From positions 434,001-498,000 of the forward strand of contig NZ_JH651379.1 of the NCBI RefSeq assembly GCF_000260115.1: a stretch of 64,000 bases of DNA. Reading direction: 5' to 3'. The first letter of the stretch is position 1. Each line of letters opens with the position of its first letter. The position numbers and the translations under genes are program-made. Below, in pieces: positions 45,548 through 55,231 of this stretch. This stretch comes from Galbibacter orientalis DSM 19592 (GTDB taxonomy: Bacteria > Bacteroidota > Bacteroidia > Flavobacteriales > Flavobacteriaceae). The notes beneath the pieces were generated by a model. The model ran no database searches. It saw nothing but the letters and a program-made list of their open reading frames with translations, and was not told the DNA's origin.

Positions 45548-45784
45548 CTAATTTTCGTCGATCCACTTGTATAAATAATCCAAATCAAAACCCAATGTAG
45601 TTAAGTTTGTTTTTAGATGCATTGCTGGAATTTCCTTATACTGACTTCTAAATGTTATTGTTCGAAAACAATTTGGGCATTTCCAATGCTCATGTGAAGT
45701 TCCTTTATGGCGTTTTTTGGAGCAATTGTGAGCTTTTAAAAATTCTATCCAATCTTTAAGTTTAACTGGTCTATTATTTCCCAA
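45548..45784 (-). CDS. hicA: HicA-family toxin-like mRNA interferase (78 aa)
   Basis: A small dsRBD-like protein of the HicA/YcfA family, which in known systems cleaves mRNA. The N-terminal helix VKLKDWIEFLKAHN is followed by RHKGTSHEHW, where the family's catalytic His is His31 (or His33), and by ITFRSQYKEIPAMHLKTNLTTLG, the usual HicA second half. Between them is a CPNC pair (WKCPNCFR) that canonical HicA lacks. It starts 3 bp after the stop of the HicB-like gene and is thus downstream of its presumed antitoxin, the reverse of the usual order. Confidence 0.8.
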   Translation of the reverse strand: MGNNRPVKLKDWIEFLKAHNCSKKRHKGTSHEHWKCPNCFRTITFRSQYKEIPAMHLKTNLTTLGFDLDYLYKWIDEN

Positions 45785-45787
45785 ACC

Positions 45788-46153
45788 TTAAACATTTGCT
45801 GGTTCCAAAATAGTTTTTTTAACTTGTTTTGGAGAATCAAAATTCTGTAATACTCCTTTATCATCAACATAAGCCGAAGAGTATTGTTGTTTAAAAAATT
45901 TATTTCGTGACCAACCCAGATTTTTTAATTCAGCATCTCTTTGACCTTGAGACAATTTAAATAAGTCATCACAAAGAACCTTAAGATTGTATTCTAAGTC
46001 TTTGATAGCTTCTTTTTCTGTATCCCCATAACCAGAAACGTTTAAAGAAGGAATAATACTTACCCAATACTCTCCCGATTTTCCAGTGAAATTTAAAAGT
46101 TTTCCTTTTAAACCATCATGAGTTAATTTTAGATGCTCTTTATTTTCAGTCAT
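45788..46153 (-). CDS. HicB-like antitoxin (121 aa)
   Basis: The central part GEYWVSIIPSLNVSGYGDTEKEAIKDLEYNL (given here as family block) has the degraded RNase-H fold of HicB antitoxins, which bind and block HicA. The C-terminal 60 residues are polar and hydrophilic, with no ribbon-helix-helix or helix-turn-helix pattern that I can recognise, so autoregulation through DNA binding is uncertain. It forms a two-gene unit with hicA (3 bp apart). The pair sits directly next to the interrupted DUF5916 gene, with about 95 bp between. Confidence 0.7.
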   Translation of the reverse strand: MTENKEHLKLTHDGLKGKLLNFTGKSGEYWVSIIPSLNVSGYGDTEKEAIKDLEYNLKVLCDDLFKLSQGQRDAELKNLGWSRNKFFKQQYSSAYVDDKGVLQNFDSPKQVKKTILEPANV

Positions 46154-46938
46154 TTATACTAGAAATTATTTTTCAAGACTTACCAAAGTAACGAAAAAAA
46201 CTGAATTAACTATCATATTTATCAAGCACTACTTTTAATATAAAACCGTTATAACCGCCTTCCATATTTTCTATTGTTATAGATAGAGGCGTGTTCTTCT
46301 TTTAAATGTTTCTTTCCAAACCAACTTTTAGCACGATTGTAATCCAAAAAATAACTAATTCGAAGCGACAAACTATGCAATTGTGGCTCGTTAAAAAGAT
46401 TATCAAAATTTCTATTTAAGTCTCTTACCGCTTCTTCTTGATAACTTTCTATAGCATTTCGATACAATAAAGTTAACTGACTCCCAGGTGCAAACCACCA
46501 AGAGAAACGTAAATCTATATTCCAATTATTGTATGTAGTGTTATGATTTTCTAGATAATCAGGATTCAAAATTAAATTACCATCTTCTTCCAAACTAAAG
46601 AATTTATCATAACTCACATCCGAATAATAATGTCTAAAAGATAAATTTAGCGCCATTACATTATTAAAAATGTATTGAGATTCAATAGCATTTTCAATTG
46701 TATTTCGATCTCTTTGACCAAAAATTATATCCCCATCCAAATTATTTACATAGCCTCTGTCTTCATTATTTAAAATAACATTGGTAGTTAAAAACAATTT
46801 CCATTTATCTGAAAAGCGATAACGCGGGTAAAAATCAATTCGTTTTTCATCTCTCCAACCTTCACTATATACATACCAATCTATAATACTCCCCAAATTT
46901 AGGACAGGAAATTAAGTTGTAATTTTAACCCTGTCAAT

Positions 46939-47217
46939 ATGAAAACATCAAGAAGAAAATTCAGCGCATCCTTTAAGGCCAAAGTAGCCATTGAAGCGAT
47001 AAAAGAGCAGACAAGTATACCTGAACTTGCTGCCAAATTTGAATTGCATCCAGCCCAAATATCCAATTGGAAGCGAGAGTTTTTAAAAAACGCAGAACTT
47101 GCTTTCGAGTCCAAATCAGAAAAAGATACTCCAGCTGTGGATACCGCACCGCTTTATAGTAAGATCGGTCAATTACAAGTTGAGAATGATTTTTTAAAGA
47201 AAGTCTTGGGCAAATGA
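46939..47217 (+). CDS. IS3-family transposase OrfA (HTH protein), copy 2
   Basis: Identical in sequence to the 92-residue OrfA of copy 1 (HTH near residues 15-55, coiled-coil end). The slippery heptamer is at 47190-47196, with the T at 47190 as third base of a GAT codon, the correct phase for a -1 shift on T-TTT-TTA. Confidence 0.94.
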   Translation: MKTSRRKFSASFKAKVAIEAIKEQTSIPELAAKFELHPAQISNWKREFLKNAELAFESKSEKDTPAVDTAPLYSKIGQLQVENDFLKKVLGK

Positions 47218-48062
47218 GTACTACTGAAAGAAGACAAAAGGTAGTAAAATCTCATCCAAGGCTGAGTCTTGCACAACAATGTAAAATCCTTAACATTCAT
47301 CGCTCTGGTCTGTATTATAAGCCTAAAAGTGAGAGTCCATTGAATTTAGAACTGATGAAGGCAATAGATGCGCAGTTCCTGGAACACCCCTATTATGGAG
47401 TCGAACGGATGACTGATTATCTCATCCTTGATCTTGGCTACCACGTAAATGTGAAAAGAATAAGACGGCTGTATAAAATTATGGGATTACAGACCATATA
47501 TAGAAAACCTAAAACCACCATCAGGGATCCTAAAAACTATAAGTACCCTTATCTCTTGAAGGGCTTAGTAATAGACCGCCCTAACCAAGTATGGCAGACT
47601 GACATCACCTATATTCCTATGTTCCGTGGCTTTATGTATATGAATGCTATCATTGATGTATATAGTAGAAAAATACTTAATTGGAGTATTTCAAACTCAA
47701 TGGACAAACAGTGGTGTATCGAGCTTCTTAGAGACACTATCGCTCAATATGGCAATACGGAGATCCATAACTCCGATCAAGGGTCACAATATACCAGCTC
47801 CGAATATATTGAAGTGCTTAAAGAACATGATATTCAAATATCTATGGACAGCAAAGGAAGAGCTTTGGATAACATTTTTATTGAGCGCTTCTGGAAGTCT
47901 CTTAAATATGAAAAGATCTATCTAAACCCACCAAACGGAGGTCTAGATCTCTATCAAATGGTCACGGAATATATTGAATTCTATAACACCAAAAGAAGGC
48001 ATACTGAAATAGGAAAAGTACCACCTGATCAAATTTATAATACAAAAAGAATAGCATCATAA
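47214..48062 (+). CDS. IS3-family transposase OrfB (DDE integrase), copy 2
   Basis: Identical to the 282-residue OrfB of copy 1, with all three DDE residues (QTDI, NSDQGS, ERFWKSLK). It overlaps orfA by ATGA and ends 47 bp before the IS end. Both copies are intact, so either could supply transposase to the other. Confidence 0.95.
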   Translation: MSTTERRQKVVKSHPRLSLAQQCKILNIHRSGLYYKPKSESPLNLELMKAIDAQFLEHPYYGVERMTDYLILDLGYHVNVKRIRRLYKIMGLQTIYRKPKTTIRDPKNYKYPYLLKGLVIDRPNQVWQTDITYIPMFRGFMYMNAIIDVYSRKILNWSISNSMDKQWCIELLRDTIAQYGNTEIHNSDQGSQYTSSEYIEVLKEHDIQISMDSKGRALDNIFIERFWKSLKYEKIYLNPPNGGLDLYQMVTEYIEFYNTKRRHTEIGKVPPDQIYNTKRIAS

Positions 48063-50014
48063 ATAATTAGATATATATTTAAACTGTCTTACAGATGGGG
48101 AGTAGTGTAATCATAGGTAATTCCAATTGCAAACTTCTTCCTATAATCTGTTTCAAACCAAGCCCAACCATCATAATAACTTGGTACCTTAACGTACCTG
48201 CCTTCTTCTCTAGGTTCGTAAATATCGTTAACACCAAAGGGAGTCATTTCAAAACCTCCTCCAAAACTTATAAATTTTTTAGTTGTAAAACTGGAATTAA
48301 AATTAAAGTTAAATTCAGAATACAACCCTGGATCCAAACGCCTTGTTAGATTTAAATTAAAATTTAAATACATGTTATTTAAGTTGCCTTTCGGTTTTAA
48401 ATAACGATATCCATAATATCCGTAATAGCGAATGTAATTGGTGGTACTAGAATACCCAAGATCGTTGATGTCATAATCTTTTGTCCTAAAGTTAACCTCT
48501 CCAGAAAGTCTATGGTTCCCAGCTATTTTAGAAATTCCTGTGCTTCCTTCTGTTCCAAACTTAGTAGAATCTCCTTGCATTACCCAACTCCCCTCTCCAC
48601 TAACCCAATATTTTATGGTATTTTTTTTATTGGTAACATCCAAATAAAGTCCTGTTGCATTGGCATCTCTAAAATTACCTTCGCGGGTGGTGTTTGTATT
48701 GACTAAAGAAATAGAAGAATTCTCCCCAAAACGCTGGTCTAAAACAAACACATTATAATTTGCTAAAGGTTCTACTAATTCCTCTCGGGTTTCGTTTGTA
48801 TTTGTGTTTGTTATTTCGGCGTACGTACGTTCGGTAACAGCGTTAAAAAAACCAATTCCTAAACCTCCATCTGTACGACCCGAAATTTTCATGGCATTAA
48901 TTAAATCTACCGTTTGCGGATAAAAAGAAAGTGAATCGTTATCATTAATTTGAACAGCTCCAGTTGGTGCACTTCCTACTCGACGAGAATAAAAAAGATT
49001 TCCTTTACTAAACAATTCTGTCCCTTCTGTAAAAAATTGCCGCTGCTCTTCATATTGAACTTCAAATGCAGAAAGGTTAAGCACTCGCTCATCAAATTTA
49101 GTCTGACCAAAATCTGGAATTAAAATCATATCCAAAGTAAATGCATCTGTAATTCCATATTTTAAATCCATTCCTCCATTAACACTTACCTCAGATTTCC
49201 CATCAAAAGAAGTAATATATGAAGAAACATAAGGCTGAAATGATAATCTTAATGGCGCATCTATATTTTTAATATTATGAATTTCTCCATCATAAATAGA
49301 AAAAGAACCTTTACTATTATCCACATGATTCCAACTAAACCGCCTACGTTCTCGTCTAAACTCTCGCTCCATATTTAATCCCCAGGTTTGGATATCCTTC
49401 TCTGGAAATCTAAGTTGAGAATAGGGAATAAATATTTCGGCTATCCAATTATCCTCATTTATTTTCACATTACTATACCAAACTCCATTCCATGAGGAAT
49501 CTTCATTCCCGTTTGTCAGTTTCGCATCCCATTGAACACCAGCTGCGGTAACAATAAACTCAAAACTCTGCTGATGATCGTTGTATCCATTCAGTAAAAT
49601 AAAAAAGAAATCGTCGTTTCCTATATCATCTCTTTCGGTTAGTTCTTTTGCTATTTTACTAGTATTAGGATCGTTCATAATTGCTCCAAAATAGATTCCA
49701 AGGTCGTCATACACAATTCTAACTTCCGTATGCAGACTATTTGGAATTGGAGTGCCATTATTAGGTTCTCTCTCAATAAAATTTGTAGCAACAGAAGCAC
49801 TATTCCAAATAAGCTCATCAAGAACACCGTCTATTTTTGGTGCTTCTGTAATTCTAATGGCATCTATTTTCTTTCTGGAAATAGAGTCTCCTTCTTGAGC
49901 GCTCACTATATGCAAGCTAAAAAGTAGAAAAATAAAGTTTAGGTATTTCATTAAAAGTTCAGTTTTTATAAAGACAACTTCAAACAGCAATTGTTACAAT
50001 TATAAAAAAGGAAC

Positions 50015-50428
50015 TTAACTACGCTGGGGTGTTTTAGGAGGTTCTGGAGTTTCTTCACTACCAAGAGTTTCTGAAATCTGATCGGCTAAATCTTCTATTT
50101 TTAATTGAAATGACTTGGTGGTTGCTTCTTTTTCCATTTCTATTTTAACTCTCCCCTGACGCAATTGCACGCTATATCCAGTTCCTTCCCAGTAAGCAGT
50201 ACGTGTATTTTTATCTAATGCTACCCCCAAAACCTCTTCAATAACTTCTTTAACACTTTCTGTATTTTCCTTATCAAAAGAAGCCGTATAATTATATTCA
50301 AAATCGGTGTCGCTTACTGAAATAGATAAATAAGAGTTATTACTTACAGATGTAGAAACCGATGTACTTTGCGACCATAGGTTTACAAATGAAACCAAGA
50401 ATAAAAAGACAATTACTAATTTTTTCAT
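50015..50428 (-). CDS. Exported protein of unknown function (137 aa)
   Basis: A signal peptide (LVIVFLFLVSFVNLWSQS) is followed by a Ser/Thr-rich strand (TSVSTSVSNNSYLSISVSD), a beta/alpha core (YNYTASFDKENTESVKEVIEE) with VQLRQGRVKIEMEKE, and a Pro/Glu-rich tail (EETPEPPKTPQRS). No family is recognised. It lies 63 bp upstream of the DUF5916 start on the same strand and is divergent from the histidine kinase gene, so it could belong to that system's regulon, which is only a positional guess. Confidence 0.7.
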   Translation of the reverse strand: MKKLVIVFLFLVSFVNLWSQSTSVSTSVSNNSYLSISVSDTDFEYNYTASFDKENTESVKEVIEEVLGVALDKNTRTAYWEGTGYSVQLRQGRVKIEMEKEATTKSFQLKIEDLADQISETLGSEETPEPPKTPQRS

Positions 50429-50546
50429 GATATTTAAGTTTTAATTATAAAAGCAAATATGAAAAAACATTGGGGCAATGTGGGTTAACCGTAGGTTAAT
50501 GAAGGGTTAATGCCCAAATTATCTCCCCATAATTTTTTAAGTTGGC

Positions 50547-50554
50547 TATTTTTG
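50547..50554 (+). promoter_or_regulatory. -7 element of the histidine kinase gene, near-leaderless
   Basis: TATTTTTG matches TAnnTTTG and ends 7 bp before the ATG at 50562, so a transcript starting at the usual distance would have almost no leader. No good TTG box was found 18-22 bp upstream. Confidence 0.45.
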
Positions 50555-50561
50555 TAAATGA

Positions 50562-51929
50562 ATGAAACAGCGAAATAAAATAAAACTCTTAGTCTTTTTT
50601 TGCCTCCTTGCATTAGCTGGACTGGTTTCTATACAATACTACCTTATTCAAAACACTTATCAATTAACTTCCAAAACATATATAAACGATGTTAAAAAGC
50701 AAATAGCTCCCGTAATAGAATCTGCCGAGATTGATACTATTGAAGAACAGTTTTTCGAAGATTTTAAAAAGCTTTGCTTTCAAAAAGTTTATGATAGTAT
50801 TACGTCAAATCAATTTCAGGCAAGCGCACATATTTTAGCAGATTCTATCCAAAAAATAAGTCATATTTATCTACAATCTCACTTTAAAAATTACCCTATT
50901 TTAAAGGAGATTAGCATTCGTATACAGTTAACTCAGATTATTTTTGAAGCTAATGGAGTTTATGATACGGTGCTAAAAACTAACGATAATCCTCTTGTTT
51001 ATTTTGGTGAAGATTTTAAAGGAAAATCTTTTAATATCAGTAAAGGAATAGCACAATCTTCTATAGACCAAAAAAAGGATTCTATTAATGAAGCCATTAA
51101 ATACTCTTATAAGCATCTTCAATCTGTTGATATGGATATTTCCAATTTTCAACAAAAAATTTGGAATAAAATGCTTTGGATGCTGGTTGCTGGAGTTGCA
51201 CTAATAGTTGCAGTTGTTTTATTGTTTTTTTATATGTATCGGTCGCTCATAAAGCAAAAAAAGATTGCTGAAATGAAAACCGATTTTGCCAACAATATTA
51301 GTCACGAATTAAAAACACCTTTAACTTCCCTTAACCTCATTACAAAATCTTTACAAAAAGAAGAAGCTTTTCAAAATTCTGAATCTGCAAAAAAGCTTAT
51401 TCTTACACTTGCTAGACAAAACACTAGGATTCAAACAATTGTAGATCGAGTAATGGAAACTTCTCTGGAGCCTCAAAAGCTAGAATTGCAGGAAATAGAC
51501 ATTGTAAAATTCTTAAAAGACGTAACATCTCATTTTGATTCAAATACGCACAGTCTAAAATCTAATATATCTCCTAACAGATTGATCCTAAAAACAGCTA
51601 TTGATCAATTGGAAAGTGTACTCCAAAACTTACTAGAAAATGCTATAAAATACAGTCCTGATGCTACAGAAATAATTTTAAAATCTTATGTAAAAGATCA
51701 TTTTTATTATATAGAAATTACAGATTTTGGAAATGGTATCCCGTCTTCAGAGCAAAAAAACATTTTTAAAAAGTTTTACCGCATATCAGAAGGAAATAAA
51801 CATGATATTAAAGGCTTAGGACTGGGTTTATATCTATGTAACCAGATAATGAAAAATTTAAAAGGTACTATTAATGTAAAAAGTGTTCCAAAAAAGGGGA
51901 GCACATTTATTTTAAAAATTCCCACCTAG
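50562..51929 (+). CDS. Sensor histidine kinase, two membrane helices (455 aa)
   Basis: A membrane helix near 10-28 (LLVFFCLLALAGLVSIQYY) and a second near 205-225 enclose a periplasmic sensor of about 175 residues. The cytoplasmic part has no clear HAMP domain: helix, HisKA with His248 in NNISHELKTPLTS, and an HATPase domain with N box NLLENAIKYSPDA, G1 DFGNGIP and G2 GLGLGLYL. It phosphorylates the response regulator at 52071. The signal is unknown. Repeat R3 lies between the two genes. Confidence 0.94.
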   Translation: MKQRNKIKLLVFFCLLALAGLVSIQYYLIQNTYQLTSKTYINDVKKQIAPVIESAEIDTIEEQFFEDFKKLCFQKVYDSITSNQFQASAHILADSIQKISHIYLQSHFKNYPILKEISIRIQLTQIIFEANGVYDTVLKTNDNPLVYFGEDFKGKSFNISKGIAQSSIDQKKDSINEAIKYSYKHLQSVDMDISNFQQKIWNKMLWMLVAGVALIVAVVLLFFYMYRSLIKQKKIAEMKTDFANNISHELKTPLTSLNLITKSLQKEEAFQNSESAKKLILTLARQNTRIQTIVDRVMETSLEPQKLELQEIDIVKFLKDVTSHFDSNTHSLKSNISPNRLILKTAIDQLESVLQNLLENAIKYSPDATEIILKSYVKDHFYYIEITDFGNGIPSSEQKNIFKKFYRISEGNKHDIKGLGLGLYLCNQIMKNLKGTINVKSVPKKGSTFILKIPT

Positions 51930-52056
51930 GAATTCACTAGCTCTGGGCAAGCCGAGAGGTATTCAAAGGAAAATAATTTAATCCTTTTTCGACCTAAAGC
52001 CTTTCGGTAAACTCAGGGAAAGGCTCTGGGGAATTAAACCCCAAATGAGGGATTAA
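51929..52056 (+). repeat. Dispersed repeat R, copy R3, between kinase and regulator genes
   Basis: It begins at the last base of the kinase stop codon and ends about 15 bp before the regulator ATG. All blocks are present in order: CTCTGGGCAAGCCGAGAGGT, ATTCAAAGGAAAATAATTTAA, TTTTTCGACCTAAAGCC, TTTCGGTAAACTCAG, GGCTCTGGGGAATTAAACCC, AAATGAGGGATTAA. The 5' inverted repeat is eroded here. Confidence 0.82.
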
Positions 52057-52070
52057 AAGACAGCTAAACC

Positions 52071-52751
52071 ATGATTAAAATACTAATAGTTGAAGATGAT
52101 TTAGATTTAGGAGATTTACTAAAACAGTACCTAGAATTGAACAAATTTGACGTACAACGTGTTTTTAACGGGATTGAAGCTCGAGAAATTTTAAAGGAGC
52201 AAAGTTTTAATATCCTCATTCTTGATGTTATGATGCCAAAGGAAGATGGTTTTACGCTAGCACAAAAGCTCCAAATTAAATATCCCGATTTGCCTTTTCT
52301 TTTTGTAACCGCTCGTAAAATGAAAGAGGACATTTTAACAGGATTAAAACTTGGCGCCGATGACTACATTACAAAACCTTTTGATGCTGACGAGCTCATC
52401 CTTAGAATTCAAAACATACTAAAAAGAAAACCGCTTGTTAAGGAGAATAAATCGGAAACATATTCCATAGGGAAATTTATATTTGAACCTAAAAATTTGT
52501 TACTAAAGACTTCTTATTCTGAAAAATATCTTACCGAAAAAGAAGCCCAACTCTTGGAATATTTGTACAAAAATAAAGACTGTGTTATCCGAAGGGAAGA
52601 TATTCTTAACCATTTATGGGAAGAAACTGATTTCTTTTCAGGGAGAAGTCTGGATGTTTTTATCAGTAGGTTACGGAAATATCTTTCAGAAGATAAATCT
52701 ATTCAAATTGAAAGCCTGCGTAGTGTAGGATATCGATTTATAATAACATAA
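52071..52751 (+). CDS. OmpR/PhoB-family response regulator (226 aa)
   Basis: The N-terminal receiver domain (1-115) has the phospho-acceptor Asp52 in ILILDVMMPKEDG, acidic residues in VEDDLDLG, Thr in FVTARK and Lys in TKPFDA. The C-terminal winged helix (about 130-226) has LTEKEAQLLEYLY and SLDVFISRLRKYL...GYRF. It binds DNA when phosphorylated by the upstream kinase. The gene lies 141 bp after the kinase, with repeat R3 in between, so coordinate transcription may be through the repeat. Targets are unknown. Confidence 0.95.
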   Translation: MIKILIVEDDLDLGDLLKQYLELNKFDVQRVFNGIEAREILKEQSFNILILDVMMPKEDGFTLAQKLQIKYPDLPFLFVTARKMKEDILTGLKLGADDYITKPFDADELILRIQNILKRKPLVKENKSETYSIGKFIFEPKNLLLKTSYSEKYLTEKEAQLLEYLYKNKDCVIRREDILNHLWEETDFFSGRSLDVFISRLRKYLSEDKSIQIESLRSVGYRFIIT

Positions 52752-52790
52752 CTTTCATTTCGTCTAGTCTTTAAAACTACACCATAAAAA

Positions 52791-52815
52791 AACGCCACAA
52801 TACTATTGCGGCGTT
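52791..52815. terminator. Bidirectional terminator between regulator and atpC
   Basis: AACGCC pairs with GGCGTT, with an inner CAAT-ATTG extension, preceded by an A run. It lies 40 bp after the regulator stop and 24 bp before the atpC stop. Confidence 0.8.
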
Positions 52816-52838
52816 CTTATATATATTATGTTTATTCT

Positions 52839-53117
52839 TTAATCTGCTAGAACAATAACTTTATTGTTGTTCATCTCTACAGTTCCACTAGTGATAGGCA
52901 ATATTGTCTCTCCATTTTCTCCTTTAGAAAACTTAGAAGCATATGCTTTTTCTATATTAACTTCTCCGTAGATTTTCACATTTCCTTTTCCTAAAAGTGA
53001 AACTATAGGTGCGTGATTGTCTAACATCTGAAACTCACCATCAACTCCTGGAACAGCTACCGATGTAACGTTTCCGCTAAATAAAGTTGCCTCTGGTGTT
53101 ACTATTTCTAATTTCAT
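52839..53117 (-). CDS. atpC: F1F0 ATP synthase epsilon subunit, short form (92 aa)
   Basis: Part of the central stalk that couples rotation to catalysis. The beta-sandwich domain is complete (KLEIVTPEATLFSGNVTSV, VPGVDGEFQMLDNHAPIVSLL, ITSGTVEMNNNKVIVLAD). The two C-terminal helices that inhibit ATP hydrolysis in longer epsilon subunits are missing, as is common in Bacteroidota. It follows atpD by 55 bp in an atpD-atpC pair; no other ATP synthase genes are nearby. Confidence 0.94.
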   Translation of the reverse strand: MKLEIVTPEATLFSGNVTSVAVPGVDGEFQMLDNHAPIVSLLGKGNVKIYGEVNIEKAYASKFSKGENGETILPITSGTVEMNNNKVIVLAD

Positions 53118-53172
53118 ACTTTTTAGTTATAAGTTGTAAAGTTTAGAACTAACAACTGTTACTGCTCCTAAT

Positions 53173-54684
<1,512 letters not shown>

Positions 54685-54752
54685 TTAAGTGTTTAATGTT
54701 ATGCTTATTATTTGCTAAAAAAGTCTTAATATATAGATGCTTTTTCGCGGTG

Positions 54753-54760
54753 CAAAGATA
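54753..54760 (-). promoter_or_regulatory. -7 element of the atpD-atpC operon
   Basis: On the minus strand TATCTTTG is an exact match, followed by GC. A TTG lies 23 bp upstream of it. It is about 70 bp before the atpD start. Confidence 0.65.
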
Positions 54761-55055
54761 TATTTTTAATTGAAAAAATTAATCAATTTAAATATTTTTT
54801 TTTCTTATGCTATCAGGTTGTTTTTTTGAGAGTTATATCATCTCACAAAAAAATATGTTTTTGACTTATTTTTTAAATACTGCATAAACGTCAACAGCTC
54901 CATTTAAGAGGATATTCATTTTTTAATATTTCCCTGCTTTTACCACTACACCACTGTTTGACATCATTAACAGCAGCTACAATTAACTCAACCTAGATTA
55001 ATAGAAACCACCCATACTTTTTATTTATAAACTTCATTTATTTAAAGAAAAAATA
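54761..55055. other. AT-rich intergenic stretch without a recognised gene
   Basis: Apart from the upstream part of the atpD promoter, the only structure is a weak hairpin at about 54830-54862 (TTTTTTTGAG...CTCACAAAAAAA), which could end leftward transcripts arriving from the SGNH gene. No open frame of meaningful length is seen. Confidence 0.4.
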
Positions 55056-55184
55056 GTAATCAACTACCTCGAGGTAAGCCTACGAGGTATTCAAAGGAAA
55101 ATAATTTAACCCATTTCGACGTAGCACCCTTCGATATACTCAGAACAGGCTCTGAGGAATAAAACCCTCAATGAAGGATTTAAT
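55056..55184 (+). repeat. Dispersed repeat R, copy R4 (full length, best inverted repeats)
   Basis: The most regular copy: TACCTCG-AGGTAAGCCTA-CGAGGTA, TTCAAAGGAAAATAATTTAA, CCCATTTCGACGTAGCACCC, TTCGATATACTCAGA-ACAGGC-TCTGAG (6-bp stem), GGAATAAAACCCTCAATGAA, GGATTTAATT. It lies 48 bp from the SGNH gene stop, in the orientation opposite to that gene. Confidence 0.87.
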
Positions 55185-55231
55185 TATACCTGCTTATTCT
55201 ATTTATAACAAAATTTGTAATTTAAGTTGCT

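Larger units (their letters stand above)
46882..48109 (+). mobile_element. IS3-family insertion sequence, copy 2 (inserted in the DUF5916 gene)
   Basis: It is 1228 bp, begins TATAATACTCCCC and ends GGGGAGTAGTGTA, with a 3-bp target duplication ATC (46879-46881 and 48110-48112; GAT on the host gene's strand). The encoded proteins are identical to those of copy 1 and every stretch I compared by eye matched. It lies in the opposite orientation to copy 1, about 45 kb away. Confidence 0.94.
46249..49951 (-). pseudogene. DUF5916 outer-membrane protein with N-terminal CBM9-like domain, interrupted by an IS
   Basis: The N-terminal part runs from ATG 49951 to 48110 and the C-terminal part from 46878 to the stop at 46249. 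Joining them without the IS (46882-48109) and one GAT gives an uninterrupted frame (Thr-Tyr-Asp-Trp-Tyr) and a protein of 823 residues, normal for the family. A signal peptide (YLNFIFLLFSLHIVSAQ) is followed by a CBM9-like domain (about 25-215; APKIDGVLDELIW) and a large DUF5916 beta-barrel. Function of the family is not settled. The upstream in-frame ATG at 49990 would place a charged leader before the signal peptide and is less likely. The truncated form would end four codons inside the IS and lack the last strands of the barrel. Confidence 0.9.
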
